Of a stretch of 36,732 nucleotides of DNA, positions 1 to 7,715 are shown piece after piece (position 1 is the stretch's first letter; each line of letters starts with the position of its first letter). The notes beneath the pieces are model-generated. The model worked only from the letters and a program-made list of their open reading frames with translations, was not told the DNA's origin and did not search any database. This stretch comes from Oscillospiraceae bacterium (GTDB taxonomy: Bacteria > Bacillota > Clostridia > Oscillospirales > Ruminococcaceae). Both the position numbers and the translations under genes were made by a program. The stretch covers positions 1-36,732 of the forward strand of contig JAILPP010000099.1 of assembly GCA_024699425.1 (NCBI GenBank), written 5' to 3'.

Positions 1-1
1 G

Positions 2-556
2 ACCAATATCCGTCTGAAGAACATCAGTGAGTATATGGATCTGACAAGCAAGACCAATTATGAACGCCTTTTCACCTACGAATCACCGGAAAAACGTCTG
101 GAACGGGTGCATCAGTCCAGCCGTGATTCGGCAAGAACGCCTGTCCAGTGGACAGGCGGCAAATATGCGGGCTTTTCTTCGCATGAGCCGTGGTTTCAGA
201 TCAACCCGAACTACCGCTGCGTGAACGTTGCCCGTGAGGAAACACAGCCGGACAGCATTCTGAACTTCTACCGGAAATGCCTTGCCCTTCGCAAACGCAG
301 CAAAACACTTCTGTATGGGCGGTTCCATGAATACTTCCCCCTGCATCCGAGCATTTTCATGTATGAGCGTGTCTATGAAACGATCGCCTATCTCGTGATC
401 TGCTCTTTTTCGAGCCATCGGCAGCTTGTCACGCTCCCTGCGCCTTATCAGGGGAAGAAACTGCAACTGGTTCTCTGCAATTATCCGGAAAGCAACGGAC
501 AGTCACCGGAGCTTGCACCCTATGAGGCAAGAGTGTACCGCACCCGTCTTTCCTGA
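2..556 (+). CDS. GH13 alpha-glucosidase / oligo-1,6-glucosidase, C-terminal part (5' end outside window)
   Basis: The open frame enters from the left edge, so only the last 184 residues are present. The fragment begins TNIRLKNISEY, matching the GMTN region after the catalytic domain core of oligo-1,6-glucosidase and trehalose-6-phosphate hydrolase type GH13 enzymes. It continues with SRDSARTPVQW, the family's conserved DNARTPMQW-like segment, then a helix with FYRKCLALRKRS and a C-terminal beta domain ending at a TGA. Such enzymes are cytosolic and hydrolyse alpha-1,6- or alpha-1,4-linked glucose from short oligosaccharides. The catalytic residues lie upstream of the window, so substrate specificity cannot be assigned. 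The gene converges with the next one, with only 5 bp between the stop codons. Confidence 0.85.
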   Translation, partial: TNIRLKNISEYMDLTSKTNYERLFTYESPEKRLERVHQSSRDSARTPVQWTGGKYAGFSSHEPWFQINPNYRCVNVAREETQPDSILNFYRKCLALRKRSKTLLYGRFHEYFPLHPSIFMYERVYETIAYLVICSFSSHRQLVTLPAPYQGKKLQLVLCNYPESNGQSPELAPYEARVYRTRLS

Positions 557-561
557 CAATC

Positions 562-1125
562 TCAGAGAAAAAGTCCGATCTGCGGCGGGACTTCCGTAAA
601 CCAGAGAAATCCGGCTGTCATAAATCCGAGTGCCATCGCACCGGGCAGATTGGAACATTTCTGACGGTTGGCACTGCGCATCATGTACAGGGACAGACAC
701 AGACCACAGAAGCAGATCACACTGCTGTCGATCCAGAAATGCTGCATTCCGAGAATGCCGCTTACGGTGTAAAGCAGCACGATCATCAGCAGCTCACAAA
801 GTGCAATTCCCGTTGCATATGTCGTCAGAATGCCCTTTTGCAGCTTCCCGGTCAGAAGATAGCGCAGCAATGCGATCACTGCTGTCGGGAAGAAAAGGAG
901 CTTGAGCAGTTCCCAGACACTCCCCCTGACCGGAAGAAAACTGCGCAGAATCGGTATCTTTGTCAGATACGGCACATAATAATACAGGAGCGTCCCCGAC
1001 AGCAGCAGAACTGTCAGAAGTGCAAGATCCCAGAAAATGGTCTTGTGCAGCATATGGGAACGCTGTGCGGCACGTTCCGTGATGCTTTGCGGAGTCAGCT
1101 TTTCATGATACAACAAAATTTTCAT
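562..1125 (-). CDS. DUF6512-like integral membrane protein
   Basis: This is a 187-residue hydrophobic protein with about five predicted membrane segments. The motif GSVWELLKLLFFPT resembles the (E)SVWEHLKLLFFP signature I associate with DUF6512 proteins of Clostridia; that link is from memory and moderate. I chose the ATG at 1125 over the in-frame ATGs at 1131 and 1140 because AGGAGG (1132-1137 on the minus strand) lies 6 nt before it. The other two ATGs overlap or precede that site. The gene is divergent from pyrH and convergent with the GH13 gene, so it is probably monocistronic. No function is known to me. Confidence 0.7.
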   Translation of the reverse strand: MKILLYHEKLTPQSITERAAQRSHMLHKTIFWDLALLTVLLLSGTLLYYYVPYLTKIPILRSFLPVRGSVWELLKLLFFPTAVIALLRYLLTGKLQKGILTTYATGIALCELLMIVLLYTVSGILGMQHFWIDSSVICFCGLCLSLYMMRSANRQKCSNLPGAMALGFMTAGFLWFTEVPPQIGLFL

Positions 1126-1221
1126 TGTCATCCTCCTCATCTTTCGGCTTTGTACCAGTTTATTCTGAAAAAAGTGTGGATATGACGCAGAAAAAGAGGT
1201 TTTTCACGGAAATTTTTTCAA

Positions 1222-1244
1222 ATTTCTGAAAAAATTTCAGAAAT
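1222..1244. promoter_or_regulatory. Perfect 10-bp inverted repeat upstream of the pyrH -35
   Basis: Arms ATTTCTGAAA and TTTCAGAAAT flank a 3-nt AAA spacer, ending 5 bp before the -35 hexamer. A second, mutually exclusive pairing exists between 1209-1219 and 1228-1238 (11 bp). The position upstream of the promoter suggests a protein-binding site rather than an RNA hairpin. The region is AT-rich, so chance is possible. Confidence 0.4.
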
Positions 1245-1248
1245 ACTC

Positions 1249-1277
1249 TTTACAGATTCACTTTTTTAGTGTAAAAT
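1249..1277 (+). promoter_or_regulatory. Sigma-A promoter of the pyrH-polC operon
   Basis: The -35 is TTTACA (1249-1254) and the -10 is TAAAAT (1272-1277), with a 17-bp spacer. Transcription would start near 1284, about 25 nt before the pyrH ATG. The ribosome site GAGGTG is at 1298-1303. Confidence 0.75.
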
Positions 1278-1295
1278 AGATATAGTATATCTATT
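1275..1295. promoter_or_regulatory. 21-bp perfect palindrome over the pyrH -10 and start site
   Basis: Arms AATAGATATA (1275-1284) and TATATCTATT (1286-1295) are perfectly complementary around a single G. The palindrome overlaps the 3' half of the -10 and the predicted transcription start, the usual place for a repressor operator. The binding protein is unknown. Confidence 0.5.
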
Positions 1296-1309
1296 GTGAG
1301 GTGTAACAC

Positions 1310-2020
1310 ATGGAATTGAAGTACAAGCGTATTTTACTCAAGCTCAGCGGTGAGGCTCTTGCCGGTGACAAGAAATTCGGTCTGGATTACGGCATTATCG
1401 GCAATATCTGCGAAAGTGTCAGAAAGTGTGTGGACGTTGGTACGGAGGTCGGCATCGTTGTCGGCGGCGGCAACTTCCTGCGCGGCAGAATGAGCGGAGG
1501 TCTTGACCGCACCCGTGCCGATCACATGGGAATGCTTGCCACAACGATCAATGCTCTTGCCATTGCGGATGTGCTGGAATCGCTCGGTGTGGAAGTTCGT
1601 GTCCAGACGGCGATCACCATGCAGCAGGTCGCTGAACCGTATATCCGGAACAAGGCGATGAACCATCTTAAAAAGGGCAGAGTCGTGATCTTCGGATGCG
1701 GCACAGGTAATCCCTTCTTCTCAACGGACACGGCTGCTGCACTGCGCGGTGTCGAGATCGAGGCGGAGATCCTGATGAAAGCCACACTCGTAGACGGCGT
1801 GTATGACAAGGATCCCCATAAGTTTGACGATGCTGTCAAGTATGACAAACTCACGTTCAGTCAAGTGCTGAACAATGAACTGAATGTGATGGATATGACC
1901 GCTGCAACACTCTGCCGTGACAACCATCTTCCGATGCTCGTCTTTGATCTGAGCCGTCCGGACAATATTCTGGATGCGGTCATGGGCAAGGACGTTGGTA
2001 CTGTCGTAACAGAAGATTAA
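1310..2020 (+). CDS. pyrH: UMP kinase
   Basis: PyrH phosphorylates UMP to UDP with ATP in the cytosol, feeding all pyrimidine nucleotide and UDP-sugar synthesis. At 236 residues it has the normal bacterial length. It opens with the amino-acid-kinase motif [12 protein letters not shown], has the glycine-rich loop VGGGNFLRG near residue 50, and the conserved [14 protein letters not shown] segment near residue 70. ATG 1310 follows GAGGTG at a good distance. It is the first gene of the long plus-strand run; pyrH followed by frr is a very common bacterial pair. The palindromes at its promoter are the visible candidates for regulation. Confidence 0.97.
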   Translation: MELKYKRILLKLSGEALAGDKKFGLDYGIIGNICESVRKCVDVGTEVGIVVGGGNFLRGRMSGGLDRTRADHMGMLATTINALAIADVLESLGVEVRVQTAITMQQVAEPYIRNKAMNHLKKGRVVIFGCGTGNPFFSTDTAAALRGVEIEAEILMKATLVDGVYDKDPHKFDDAVKYDKLTFSQVLNNELNVMDMTAATLCRDNHLPMLVFDLSRPDNILDAVMGKDVGTVVTED

Positions 2021-2062
2021 AATACCCGAAAGGTATCCTTTGACATTTTTCAAAATCTCATC

Positions 2063-2106
2063 AGAAAGGAGTACGCCCGCTGAATGCGGCGGGCGGTATC
2101 ATTACT
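2063..2106 (+). promoter_or_regulatory. frr translation start region with a hairpin between SD and AUG
   Basis: The only good ribosome site, AGAAAGGAG (2063-2071), is 35 nt before the frr ATG. Between them lies a GC-rich hairpin: CGCCCGC (2074-2080), an 8-nt loop, and GCGGGCG (2089-2095). If folded, it brings the site to roughly 13 nt from the AUG. This could be a structured spacer for translation control; it is inferred from sequence only. Confidence 0.5.
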
Positions 2107-2661
2107 ATGAAAGCAACACTGAAAGCAGCAGAGGACAAGATGCAGAAGAGCGTCGCAAGCCTCGAAAATAATTTCGCCTCCATTCGTGCAGGCAGAGCAA
2201 CTCCCGCAGTACTGGACAAGATCATGGTCGATTACTACGGAACTCCCACTGCCATTCAGTCAATGGCGGCTATCTCCGTAGCAGAGGCAAGAGTGCTGGT
2301 CATTCAGCCCTGGGATAAGACTTCCCTCAAGAGCATTGAGAAGGCGATTCTGGCTTCCGATCTGGGCATCACGCCCATGAATGACGGCAATGTCATCCGT
2401 CTGAGCTTCCCGCAGCCGACAGAAGAGCGCCGCAAGGAGCTTTGCAAAACGGTCAAGAAGTACGGCGAAGAGGCAAAAGTTTCTGTCCGCAATGTGAGAC
2501 GTGATACCCTTGACAAGTTCAAGGCAATGAAGAAGAACGGCGACCTCACAGAGGACGACCAGAAGGATGCAGAAAAGAAACTCCAGAAGATCACTGATAA
2601 ATACTGCGAAGATGTGGAGAAAGCAGTTTCCGAGAAGGAAAAGGAGATCATGAGCATCTGA
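2107..2661 (+). CDS. frr: Ribosome recycling factor
   Basis: Frr works with EF-G to split post-termination ribosomes in the cytosol. The 184-residue length is standard. The family pattern is clear: a long N-terminal helix with SLENNFASIRAGRATPAVLDKI, the VLVIQPWDK segment, and the C-terminal helices containing RRKELCKTVKKYGEEAKVSVRNVRRD. The gene follows pyrH by 86 nt. Its start lacks a close ribosome site; the AGAAAGGAG is separated from the ATG by a GC hairpin. No alternative upstream in-frame start fits the family N-terminus. Confidence 0.97.
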   Translation: MKATLKAAEDKMQKSVASLENNFASIRAGRATPAVLDKIMVDYYGTPTAIQSMAAISVAEARVLVIQPWDKTSLKSIEKAILASDLGITPMNDGNVIRLSFPQPTEERRKELCKTVKKYGEEAKVSVRNVRRDTLDKFKAMKKNGDLTEDDQKDAEKKLQKITDKYCEDVEKAVSEKEKEIMSI

Positions 2662-2686
2662 GTTCATCGAAGAAAAGGAGCCATGT

Positions 2687-3430
2687 ATGGCGTTATTTGA
2701 AAAAAAGAAAGCTGCGCCGCCTGTTCCGGCAGAAAAGCTTCCGAAGCACATCGGCTTTATCATGGACGGAAACGGCAGATGGGCAAAAAAACGTGGTATG
2801 CCGCGCCCTTTCGGACATATTGAGGGCGGAAAGGTCTATCGGAAGATCATGCTGTACTGTCAGGACATCGGCATCAAATATGTCTCGTTCTATGTGTTTT
2901 CCACGGAAAACTGGTCAAGAGCGCAGGAGGAGATCAAGGGTATTATGCAGATGATGCGTATGTACCTTGATGATGCCCAGAAACATCTTGATGATGGTGT
3001 GCGTTTTATCTTCCTCGGTGATCTCAGCCCTTATCCGGAGGATATCCGTACCCGTATGAGAAAACTGGAAAAGGACACCGAACGCAACACGGATATCAAT
3101 GTCCTGATGGCGGTCAATTACGGCGGAAGAGCTGAGATCGCAAAATCTGCAAGGGAACTTGCAGAACTTGTGAAACAGGGGATGCTGAATCCCGAAGACA
3201 TTACCGAACAGTCCGTTGCCGATCATCTCTATACTGCCGGGCTGCCTGATGTGGATCTGGTCATCCGTCCAAGCGGTGAACTGCGTCTTTCCAACTTTCT
3301 GATCTGGCAGTGCGCCTATGCAGAATACTATTTCACCAATATTCTCTGGCCTGATTTCACACCTGAGGAACTGGACAAGGCGCTGATTGATTACGCAGGA
3401 CGCGGACGTCGTTTCGGAGGCGCTGAATGA
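2687..3430 (+). CDS. uppS: Undecaprenyl diphosphate synthase (cis-prenyltransferase)
   Basis: UppS condenses farnesyl diphosphate with eight isopentenyl diphosphates to make the C55 lipid carrier for peptidoglycan. The substrate motif MDGNGRWA (Asp27) is intact, as are FYVFSTENW, VNYGGRAEI and the C-terminal RGRRFGG. The pyrophosphate-binding motif, normally RTSGE or RTGGE, reads RPSGE at residues 194-198, an unusual Thr-to-Pro change. The length of 247 residues is normal. The start follows AAAAGGAG, and the stop overlaps cdsA by 4 nt (ATGA), indicating coupled translation of two membrane-precursor enzymes. Confidence 0.96.
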   Translation: MALFEKKKAAPPVPAEKLPKHIGFIMDGNGRWAKKRGMPRPFGHIEGGKVYRKIMLYCQDIGIKYVSFYVFSTENWSRAQEEIKGIMQMMRMYLDDAQKHLDDGVRFIFLGDLSPYPEDIRTRMRKLEKDTERNTDINVLMAVNYGGRAEIAKSARELAELVKQGMLNPEDITEQSVADHLYTAGLPDVDLVIRPSGELRLSNFLIWQCAYAEYYFTNILWPDFTPEELDKALIDYAGRGRRFGGAE

Positions 3431-4293
3431 AAGAGCGTCTGATCTCATCCGCAGTCGGACTGCTCGTGCTGGCGGCTGTACTGCTTCTGAGCGACACTTT
3501 TGTGCTGCCGCTGATCCTCGGATTTATCATTGCGGTCATCCTGTTTGAGCTTTCCCGTGCCGTGGGAGGAGATCAGTTTCGTCTGGCGCTCATCGGAACT
3601 CTGCTTTACGGCTTTGTACAGCCGTTTCTGGTGTTTTTTGCCAGACTGGATATTCCTGCGCTTCGTGTTGTTTCGGCTCTGCTGCTGCCGATTTGTTCTA
3701 TCTGTCTGTTTCTGGAATTTCTATGGCATCACGGCAAGTATAAAATCGAACAGCTTGCCATGATGGGGGCTGCCATGTATTTTGTCACATGGTCACTCAC
3801 GCAGCTCATCATCCTGAAACAGTCCAGTGAAACGCACGGTCTGCTGTACCTGATACTGGGGCTTGGCGGTGCATGGATCGCAGATTCCGGTGCTTATTTT
3901 TCCGGTGTATTTCTCGGAAAACGAAAGCTCTGCCCGGAGATCTCTCCTAAAAAAACAGTGGAGGGCTTTGTCGGCGGTCTCATCAGCAATGCCGTCGTAT
4001 TTGCTTTGATCTTTGTGGTTTACACCTATTTTGATGCGCGTGTGCATATGCCGGGTGTACCTCTCACATCGCTTGTCAACATTCCGAAAGCAGCCTTGCT
4101 TGGACTTGTCTGCGCACCGATCAGCGTTGTCGGAGATCTGGTATTTTCCGTCATCAAGCGGGAAAAGGGCATCAAGGACTATGGCAGGATCATGCCAGGT
4201 CACGGCGGTCTGACAGATCGGTTTGATTCCGTGCTGTTTGTGGTGCCTGCATTTAGTATCTGCATTTCACTGTTCCCTGTATTGAATTATTAA
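3427..4293 (+). CDS. cdsA: Phosphatidate cytidylyltransferase (CDP-diglyceride synthase)
   Basis: CdsA makes CDP-diacylglycerol from phosphatidic acid and CTP in the cytoplasmic membrane, the branch point for phospholipids. The protein is 288 residues with about eight hydrophobic segments. Near the C-terminus it carries the family signature in the form SVIKREKGIKDYGRIMPGHG followed by GLTDRFDS, including the metal-binding Asp residues. ATG 3427 overlaps the uppS stop by 4 nt. Two hairpins follow the stop codon before dxr. Confidence 0.95.
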   Translation: MKERLISSAVGLLVLAAVLLLSDTFVLPLILGFIIAVILFELSRAVGGDQFRLALIGTLLYGFVQPFLVFFARLDIPALRVVSALLLPICSICLFLEFLWHHGKYKIEQLAMMGAAMYFVTWSLTQLIILKQSSETHGLLYLILGLGGAWIADSGAYFSGVFLGKRKLCPEISPKKTVEGFVGGLISNAVVFALIFVVYTYFDARVHMPGVPLTSLVNIPKAALLGLVCAPISVVGDLVFSVIKREKGIKDYGRIMPGHGGLTDRFDSVLFVVPAFSICISLFPVLNY

Positions 4294-4294
4294 C

Positions 4295-4353
4295 GGAACT
4301 CAGAACAGTTCCCTGATCTGTATTCGTAGTAAGCCCATCTGCTGATGGGCTTA
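4295..4353 (+). other. Two intercistronic hairpins between cdsA and dxr
   Basis: Hairpin 1 pairs GGAACT with AGTTCC (4295-4312, 6-nt loop). Hairpin 2 pairs TAAGCCCATC with GATGGGCTTA (4330-4353, 4-nt loop, 10 bp perfect). Neither is followed by a T-run, so they are not classical terminators. Hairpin 2 ends 8 nt before the AAAGGAAGG ribosome site of dxr. They could mark mRNA processing or modulate dxr translation. Confidence 0.6.
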
Positions 4354-4376
4354 TTCCGCTGAAAGGAAGGATTGTT

Positions 4377-5525
4377 ATGAAAAAAGTTGCGATCCTCGGT
4401 TCTACCGGTTCGATCGGTACACAGGCGCTTGAGGTCGTTGAAAAGCATGGTATGCAGGTAACGGCTCTCGCCGCAAACAGCAATGCCGAAAAGCTCGCAG
4501 AACAGGCAAAAAAATATCATCCTGAGGCTGTCTGCATCTTTGATCCTGCCAAAACCGAACTGCTTGAAACGCTCCTTCAGGGCGAACATATCGAAGTTCT
4601 CACAGGCATGGACGGTCTGTGTGAGATCGCCTCAAATGCCTCACATGATATTCTGCTCAATTCCGTGGTCGGCATGGTCGGACTGCTCCCGACACTTAAA
4701 TCCATTGAAGCCGGAAAAGACATTGCACTCGCCAACAAGGAAACACTCGTTGCGGGCGGCAGTCTCGTCATGAGGCAGGCACTGGAAAAGGGAGTGAACA
4801 TTTATCCCGTTGATTCGGAGCATTCTGCAATTTTCCAGTGCTTGCAGGGCAATTCCGTGAACCGTATCCGCAAGATCATTCTTACGGCATCCGGCGGTCC
4901 GTTCTTCGGAAAAACGAAAGCCGACCTGCAAAACGTCCGTGCTGCCGATGCCCTGAAACATCCCAACTGGAATATGGGCAACAAGATCACCATTGATTCC
5001 GCAACGCTGATGAATAAGGGACTGGAATTCATCGAGGCAAAGTGGCTTTTTGATCTTGAGCCGTCACAGATCGAAATTGTGGTTCATCGTCAGAGTGTGC
5101 TGCATTCCGCCGTAGAATATGAGGATTACGCCGTGATCGGACAGATGGGCGTTCCCGATATGAAAATTCCGATTCAGTATGCGCTCCTCTATCCGCAGCG
5201 GACAGAATGCCCGACAAAACCGCTTTCTCTCACGGATTACGGAACGCTCACATTTGAAAAGCCTGATTATGAGACATTCGACTGTCTGCGCTGTGCCATT
5301 GATGCCATTACGGAAGGCGGTCTGCGCCCTGCGATCGTCAATGGTGCCAATGAGGAAGCGGTATGGCATTTCCTGCGTGACGAAATTGGCTTTTTGGAGA
5401 TCGGCGAACTTGTCCTTGCGGCGGCAGAAGCTGTTCCGGGCGGGGAAGTACGCAGCTATGAAGAAGTGCTTGCAGCAGATCAGGCAGCAAGAACCTTCGT
5501 CCGTGAACAGATCACCAAGAGATAA
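4377..5525 (+). CDS. dxr: 1-deoxy-D-xylulose 5-phosphate reductoisomerase
   Basis: Dxr converts DXP to 2-C-methyl-erythritol 4-phosphate with NADPH, the first committed step of the MEP isoprenoid pathway. The 382-residue protein begins with the NADPH-binding GSTGSIG (residues 8-14). It carries the metal ligands Asp146 and Glu148 in VDSEHSAIFQCL and Glu217 in LMNKGLEFIEA. AAAGGAAGG precedes ATG 4377. With ispG and uppS in the same run, early and late MEP enzymes and their polyprenyl use are co-expressed. Confidence 0.97.
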   Translation: MKKVAILGSTGSIGTQALEVVEKHGMQVTALAANSNAEKLAEQAKKYHPEAVCIFDPAKTELLETLLQGEHIEVLTGMDGLCEIASNASHDILLNSVVGMVGLLPTLKSIEAGKDIALANKETLVAGGSLVMRQALEKGVNIYPVDSEHSAIFQCLQGNSVNRIRKIILTASGGPFFGKTKADLQNVRAADALKHPNWNMGNKITIDSATLMNKGLEFIEAKWLFDLEPSQIEIVVHRQSVLHSAVEYEDYAVIGQMGVPDMKIPIQYALLYPQRTECPTKPLSLTDYGTLTFEKPDYETFDCLRCAIDAITEGGLRPAIVNGANEEAVWHFLRDEIGFLEIGELVLAAAEAVPGGEVRSYEEVLAADQAARTFVREQITKR

Positions 5526-5552
5526 GCCGCTACAACAGAAAGGCTGGGATTT

Positions 5553-6611
5553 ATGAATATTGTTTCGATTCTGATCGCTGTACTGGTGTTTTTTGTGATC
5601 GTTGTGCTTCATGAACTCGGACACTTCACGGTTGCAAAGCTCTGCGGTATCAAAGTCAATAAGTTTGCCGTCGGCATGGGACCTTGCCTTTTGAAAAAAC
5701 AAAAGGGAGAGACGGAATACTCCATCCGCTTATTCCCCATCGGCGGTTTCTGCGCAATGGAGGGTGAGGACGATTCCAGTAACGATCCCCGTGCATTTGC
5801 CAACAAACCCGTCTGGCAGAGATTCCTTGTCGTACTGGCAGGACCTGTCATGAACCTGATCCTCGGTTTCATTCTGATCCTCATTACCACGCTGCTTTAC
5901 GGCACACTTGGCAATCTGACGGTTGCCGAGTTCCGCACAAATCCCGAAAACGAGTCGGAATGCATCGCCATGAGCGCTGAGACCGGCTTGCAGAAGGGTG
6001 ATACAATCCTGAAAATCAACGGAATGCGCATTCTCACCGACACGGACCTTTCCTATAAACTCTCTACCAACGAATCTGACACTATGCAGGTCGTTGTCCG
6101 CCGTGACGGAAAGAAGGTCACACTTGACAACGTGACATTCCGCAACAAGCTGAATGATACACGTCTGGATTTCTATGTCGAAAGTATCAAACTGAATCCG
6201 CTGAACGTTATCTCCTACAGCTTTCTGGATACGATCTCGACTGCCCGCCTGATCTGGTCATCTCTGCGGGATCTTCTGACCGGAAAATACGGTTTCCATG
6301 ATCTGTCCGGTCCTGTCGGCATTGTCACCACGATCGGAGAAGCGGCGCAGTATGGCGAAACGTTCAGACAGCATCTCGAAAGCGTTCTGGGGCTTGCCAG
6401 CTTCATCACCATTAATGTGGGCGTATTCAATCTTCTGCCCATTCCGGCACTGGACGGCGCACGGATCGTATTTCTGATCGTGGAAGGTATCCGCCGCAAG
6501 CCCATACCGCCTGAAAAGGAAGGCATGGTGCATTTTGCAGGCATGGCACTGCTGTTCCTGCTGATGATCGCTGTCACATTCCAGGATATTATGCGCCTGT
6601 TGCAGAACTGA
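5553..6611 (+). CDS. rseP: RseP-type site-2 intramembrane zinc protease
   Basis: This M50 protease cuts transmembrane anchors such as anti-sigma factors and signal-peptide remnants. The zinc motif HELGH is at residues 20-24 in the first membrane helix, and the third ligand lies in PIPALDGARIVF (Asp301). A PDZ-like domain spans about 125-200. The 352-residue length is normal for the RseP/RasP group. It lies 27 nt after dxr and directly precedes ispG, the conserved order in many Firmicutes. No candidate substrate is encoded here. Confidence 0.95.
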   Translation: MNIVSILIAVLVFFVIVVLHELGHFTVAKLCGIKVNKFAVGMGPCLLKKQKGETEYSIRLFPIGGFCAMEGEDDSSNDPRAFANKPVWQRFLVVLAGPVMNLILGFILILITTLLYGTLGNLTVAEFRTNPENESECIAMSAETGLQKGDTILKINGMRILTDTDLSYKLSTNESDTMQVVVRRDGKKVTLDNVTFRNKLNDTRLDFYVESIKLNPLNVISYSFLDTISTARLIWSSLRDLLTGKYGFHDLSGPVGIVTTIGEAAQYGETFRQHLESVLGLASFITINVGVFNLLPIPALDGARIVFLIVEGIRRKPIPPEKEGMVHFAGMALLFLLMIAVTFQDIMRLLQN

Positions 6612-6632
6612 TTGTATTTAGGAGGTATTCTC

Positions 6633-7670
6633 ATGCGAAACGTGAAACCTGTCAAAGTCGGAAACTGTGTGCTGGACGGGAAGCACATCTACATCCAGTC
6701 TATGCTGAATGTGCCCGCCGAAAATGTGGAAGGCAATGTTGCACAGGCTGTTGCACTTGAACAAGCAGGCTGCGAGATCATCCGCACGGCTGTTCCCAAT
6801 CTCGAAGCAGTGCGCCTGATCCCGGAAATTAAGGAAAAAATCACCATTCCTTTGGTCGCTGATATTCATTTTGACTATCGCATCGCCCTTGCCGCCGCAG
6901 AAGTAGGCGTGGATAAGATCCGTATCAATCCCGGCAATATTGGTGATATGAACCGTGTACAGACGGTTGCAGAGGCTTGTCAGAAGCGGAATATCCCCAT
7001 TCGCATCGGTGTCAATTCCGGTTCTCTGGAGAAAGAACTACTGGCAAAATACGGCTCTCCCACGCCGGAAGCCCTTGTGGAATCCGCACTGCATCATGCC
7101 GCAATGCTCGAACAGTTTGATTTTACGGACATCGTGATCTCAATCAAGTCCTCTGATGTCAACCGCATGATCGACAGCTATCGTCTGGCAGCGGAAAAAT
7201 GCAGCTACCCGCTTCATCTCGGCGTAACAGAGGCGGGAACGGAGCGCATGGGACTGATCAAATCGGCAATCGGCATCGGTTCACTTCTGCATGACGGCAT
7301 CGGTGAAACGATTCGTGTCAGTCTGACCGATGATCCGATCCGTGAAATTGCCGCTGCAAAAGATATTCTCAAAAGCATCGGCAAGCGAGGCGGTGTGCAG
7401 ATCGTTTCCTGCCCGACCTGCGGCAGAACAAAGATCGACCTTGTAAGCCTTGCCAAGCAGGTGGAAGAGGCGGTCAGGGATATTGAAAAAGATGTAAAGA
7501 TCGCCGTAATGGGCTGTGTGGTCAACGGACCGGGTGAAGCCCGTGAAGCGGATATCGGTGTTGCCGGCGGTGACGGTGTCGGACTGATCTTCAAACACGG
7601 CGAAACACTTCGCAAAGTTCCGGAAGATCAAATTGTTCCCGCACTGCTTGAAGAACTGGAGAAGCTTTGA
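6633..7670 (+). CDS. ispG: 4-hydroxy-3-methylbut-2-en-1-yl diphosphate synthase (flavodoxin)
   Basis: IspG reductively opens MEcPP to HMBPP using a [4Fe-4S] cluster, the penultimate MEP step. The cluster cysteines are visible in CPTCGR (Cys260, Cys263) and GCVVNGPGEA (Cys295). I chose ATG 6633, giving 345 residues, because AGGAGG at 6620-6625 sits 7 nt upstream. A TTG at 6612 would extend the frame by 7 residues but would place the ribosome site inside the gene. rseP ends at 6611. Confidence 0.96.
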   Translation: MRNVKPVKVGNCVLDGKHIYIQSMLNVPAENVEGNVAQAVALEQAGCEIIRTAVPNLEAVRLIPEIKEKITIPLVADIHFDYRIALAAAEVGVDKIRINPGNIGDMNRVQTVAEACQKRNIPIRIGVNSGSLEKELLAKYGSPTPEALVESALHHAAMLEQFDFTDIVISIKSSDVNRMIDSYRLAAEKCSYPLHLGVTEAGTERMGLIKSAIGIGSLLHDGIGETIRVSLTDDPIREIAAAKDILKSIGKRGGVQIVSCPTCGRTKIDLVSLAKQVEEAVRDIEKDVKIAVMGCVVNGPGEAREADIGVAGGDGVGLIFKHGETLRKVPEDQIVPALLEELEKL

Positions 7671-7674
7671 GTCC

Positions 7675-7693
7675 TTGCAGGGTGATCCTGCGA
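7675..7693 (+). other. Small hairpin between ispG and polC
   Basis: TTGCAGG pairs with CCTGCGA around GTGAT (7 bp, one G-T pair). No T-run follows, so it is not a terminator. It precedes the AAGGGTG ribosome site of polC by 10 nt. Confidence 0.4.
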
Positions 7694-7715
7694 ATCCTAA
7701 GATAAGGGTGAAACT

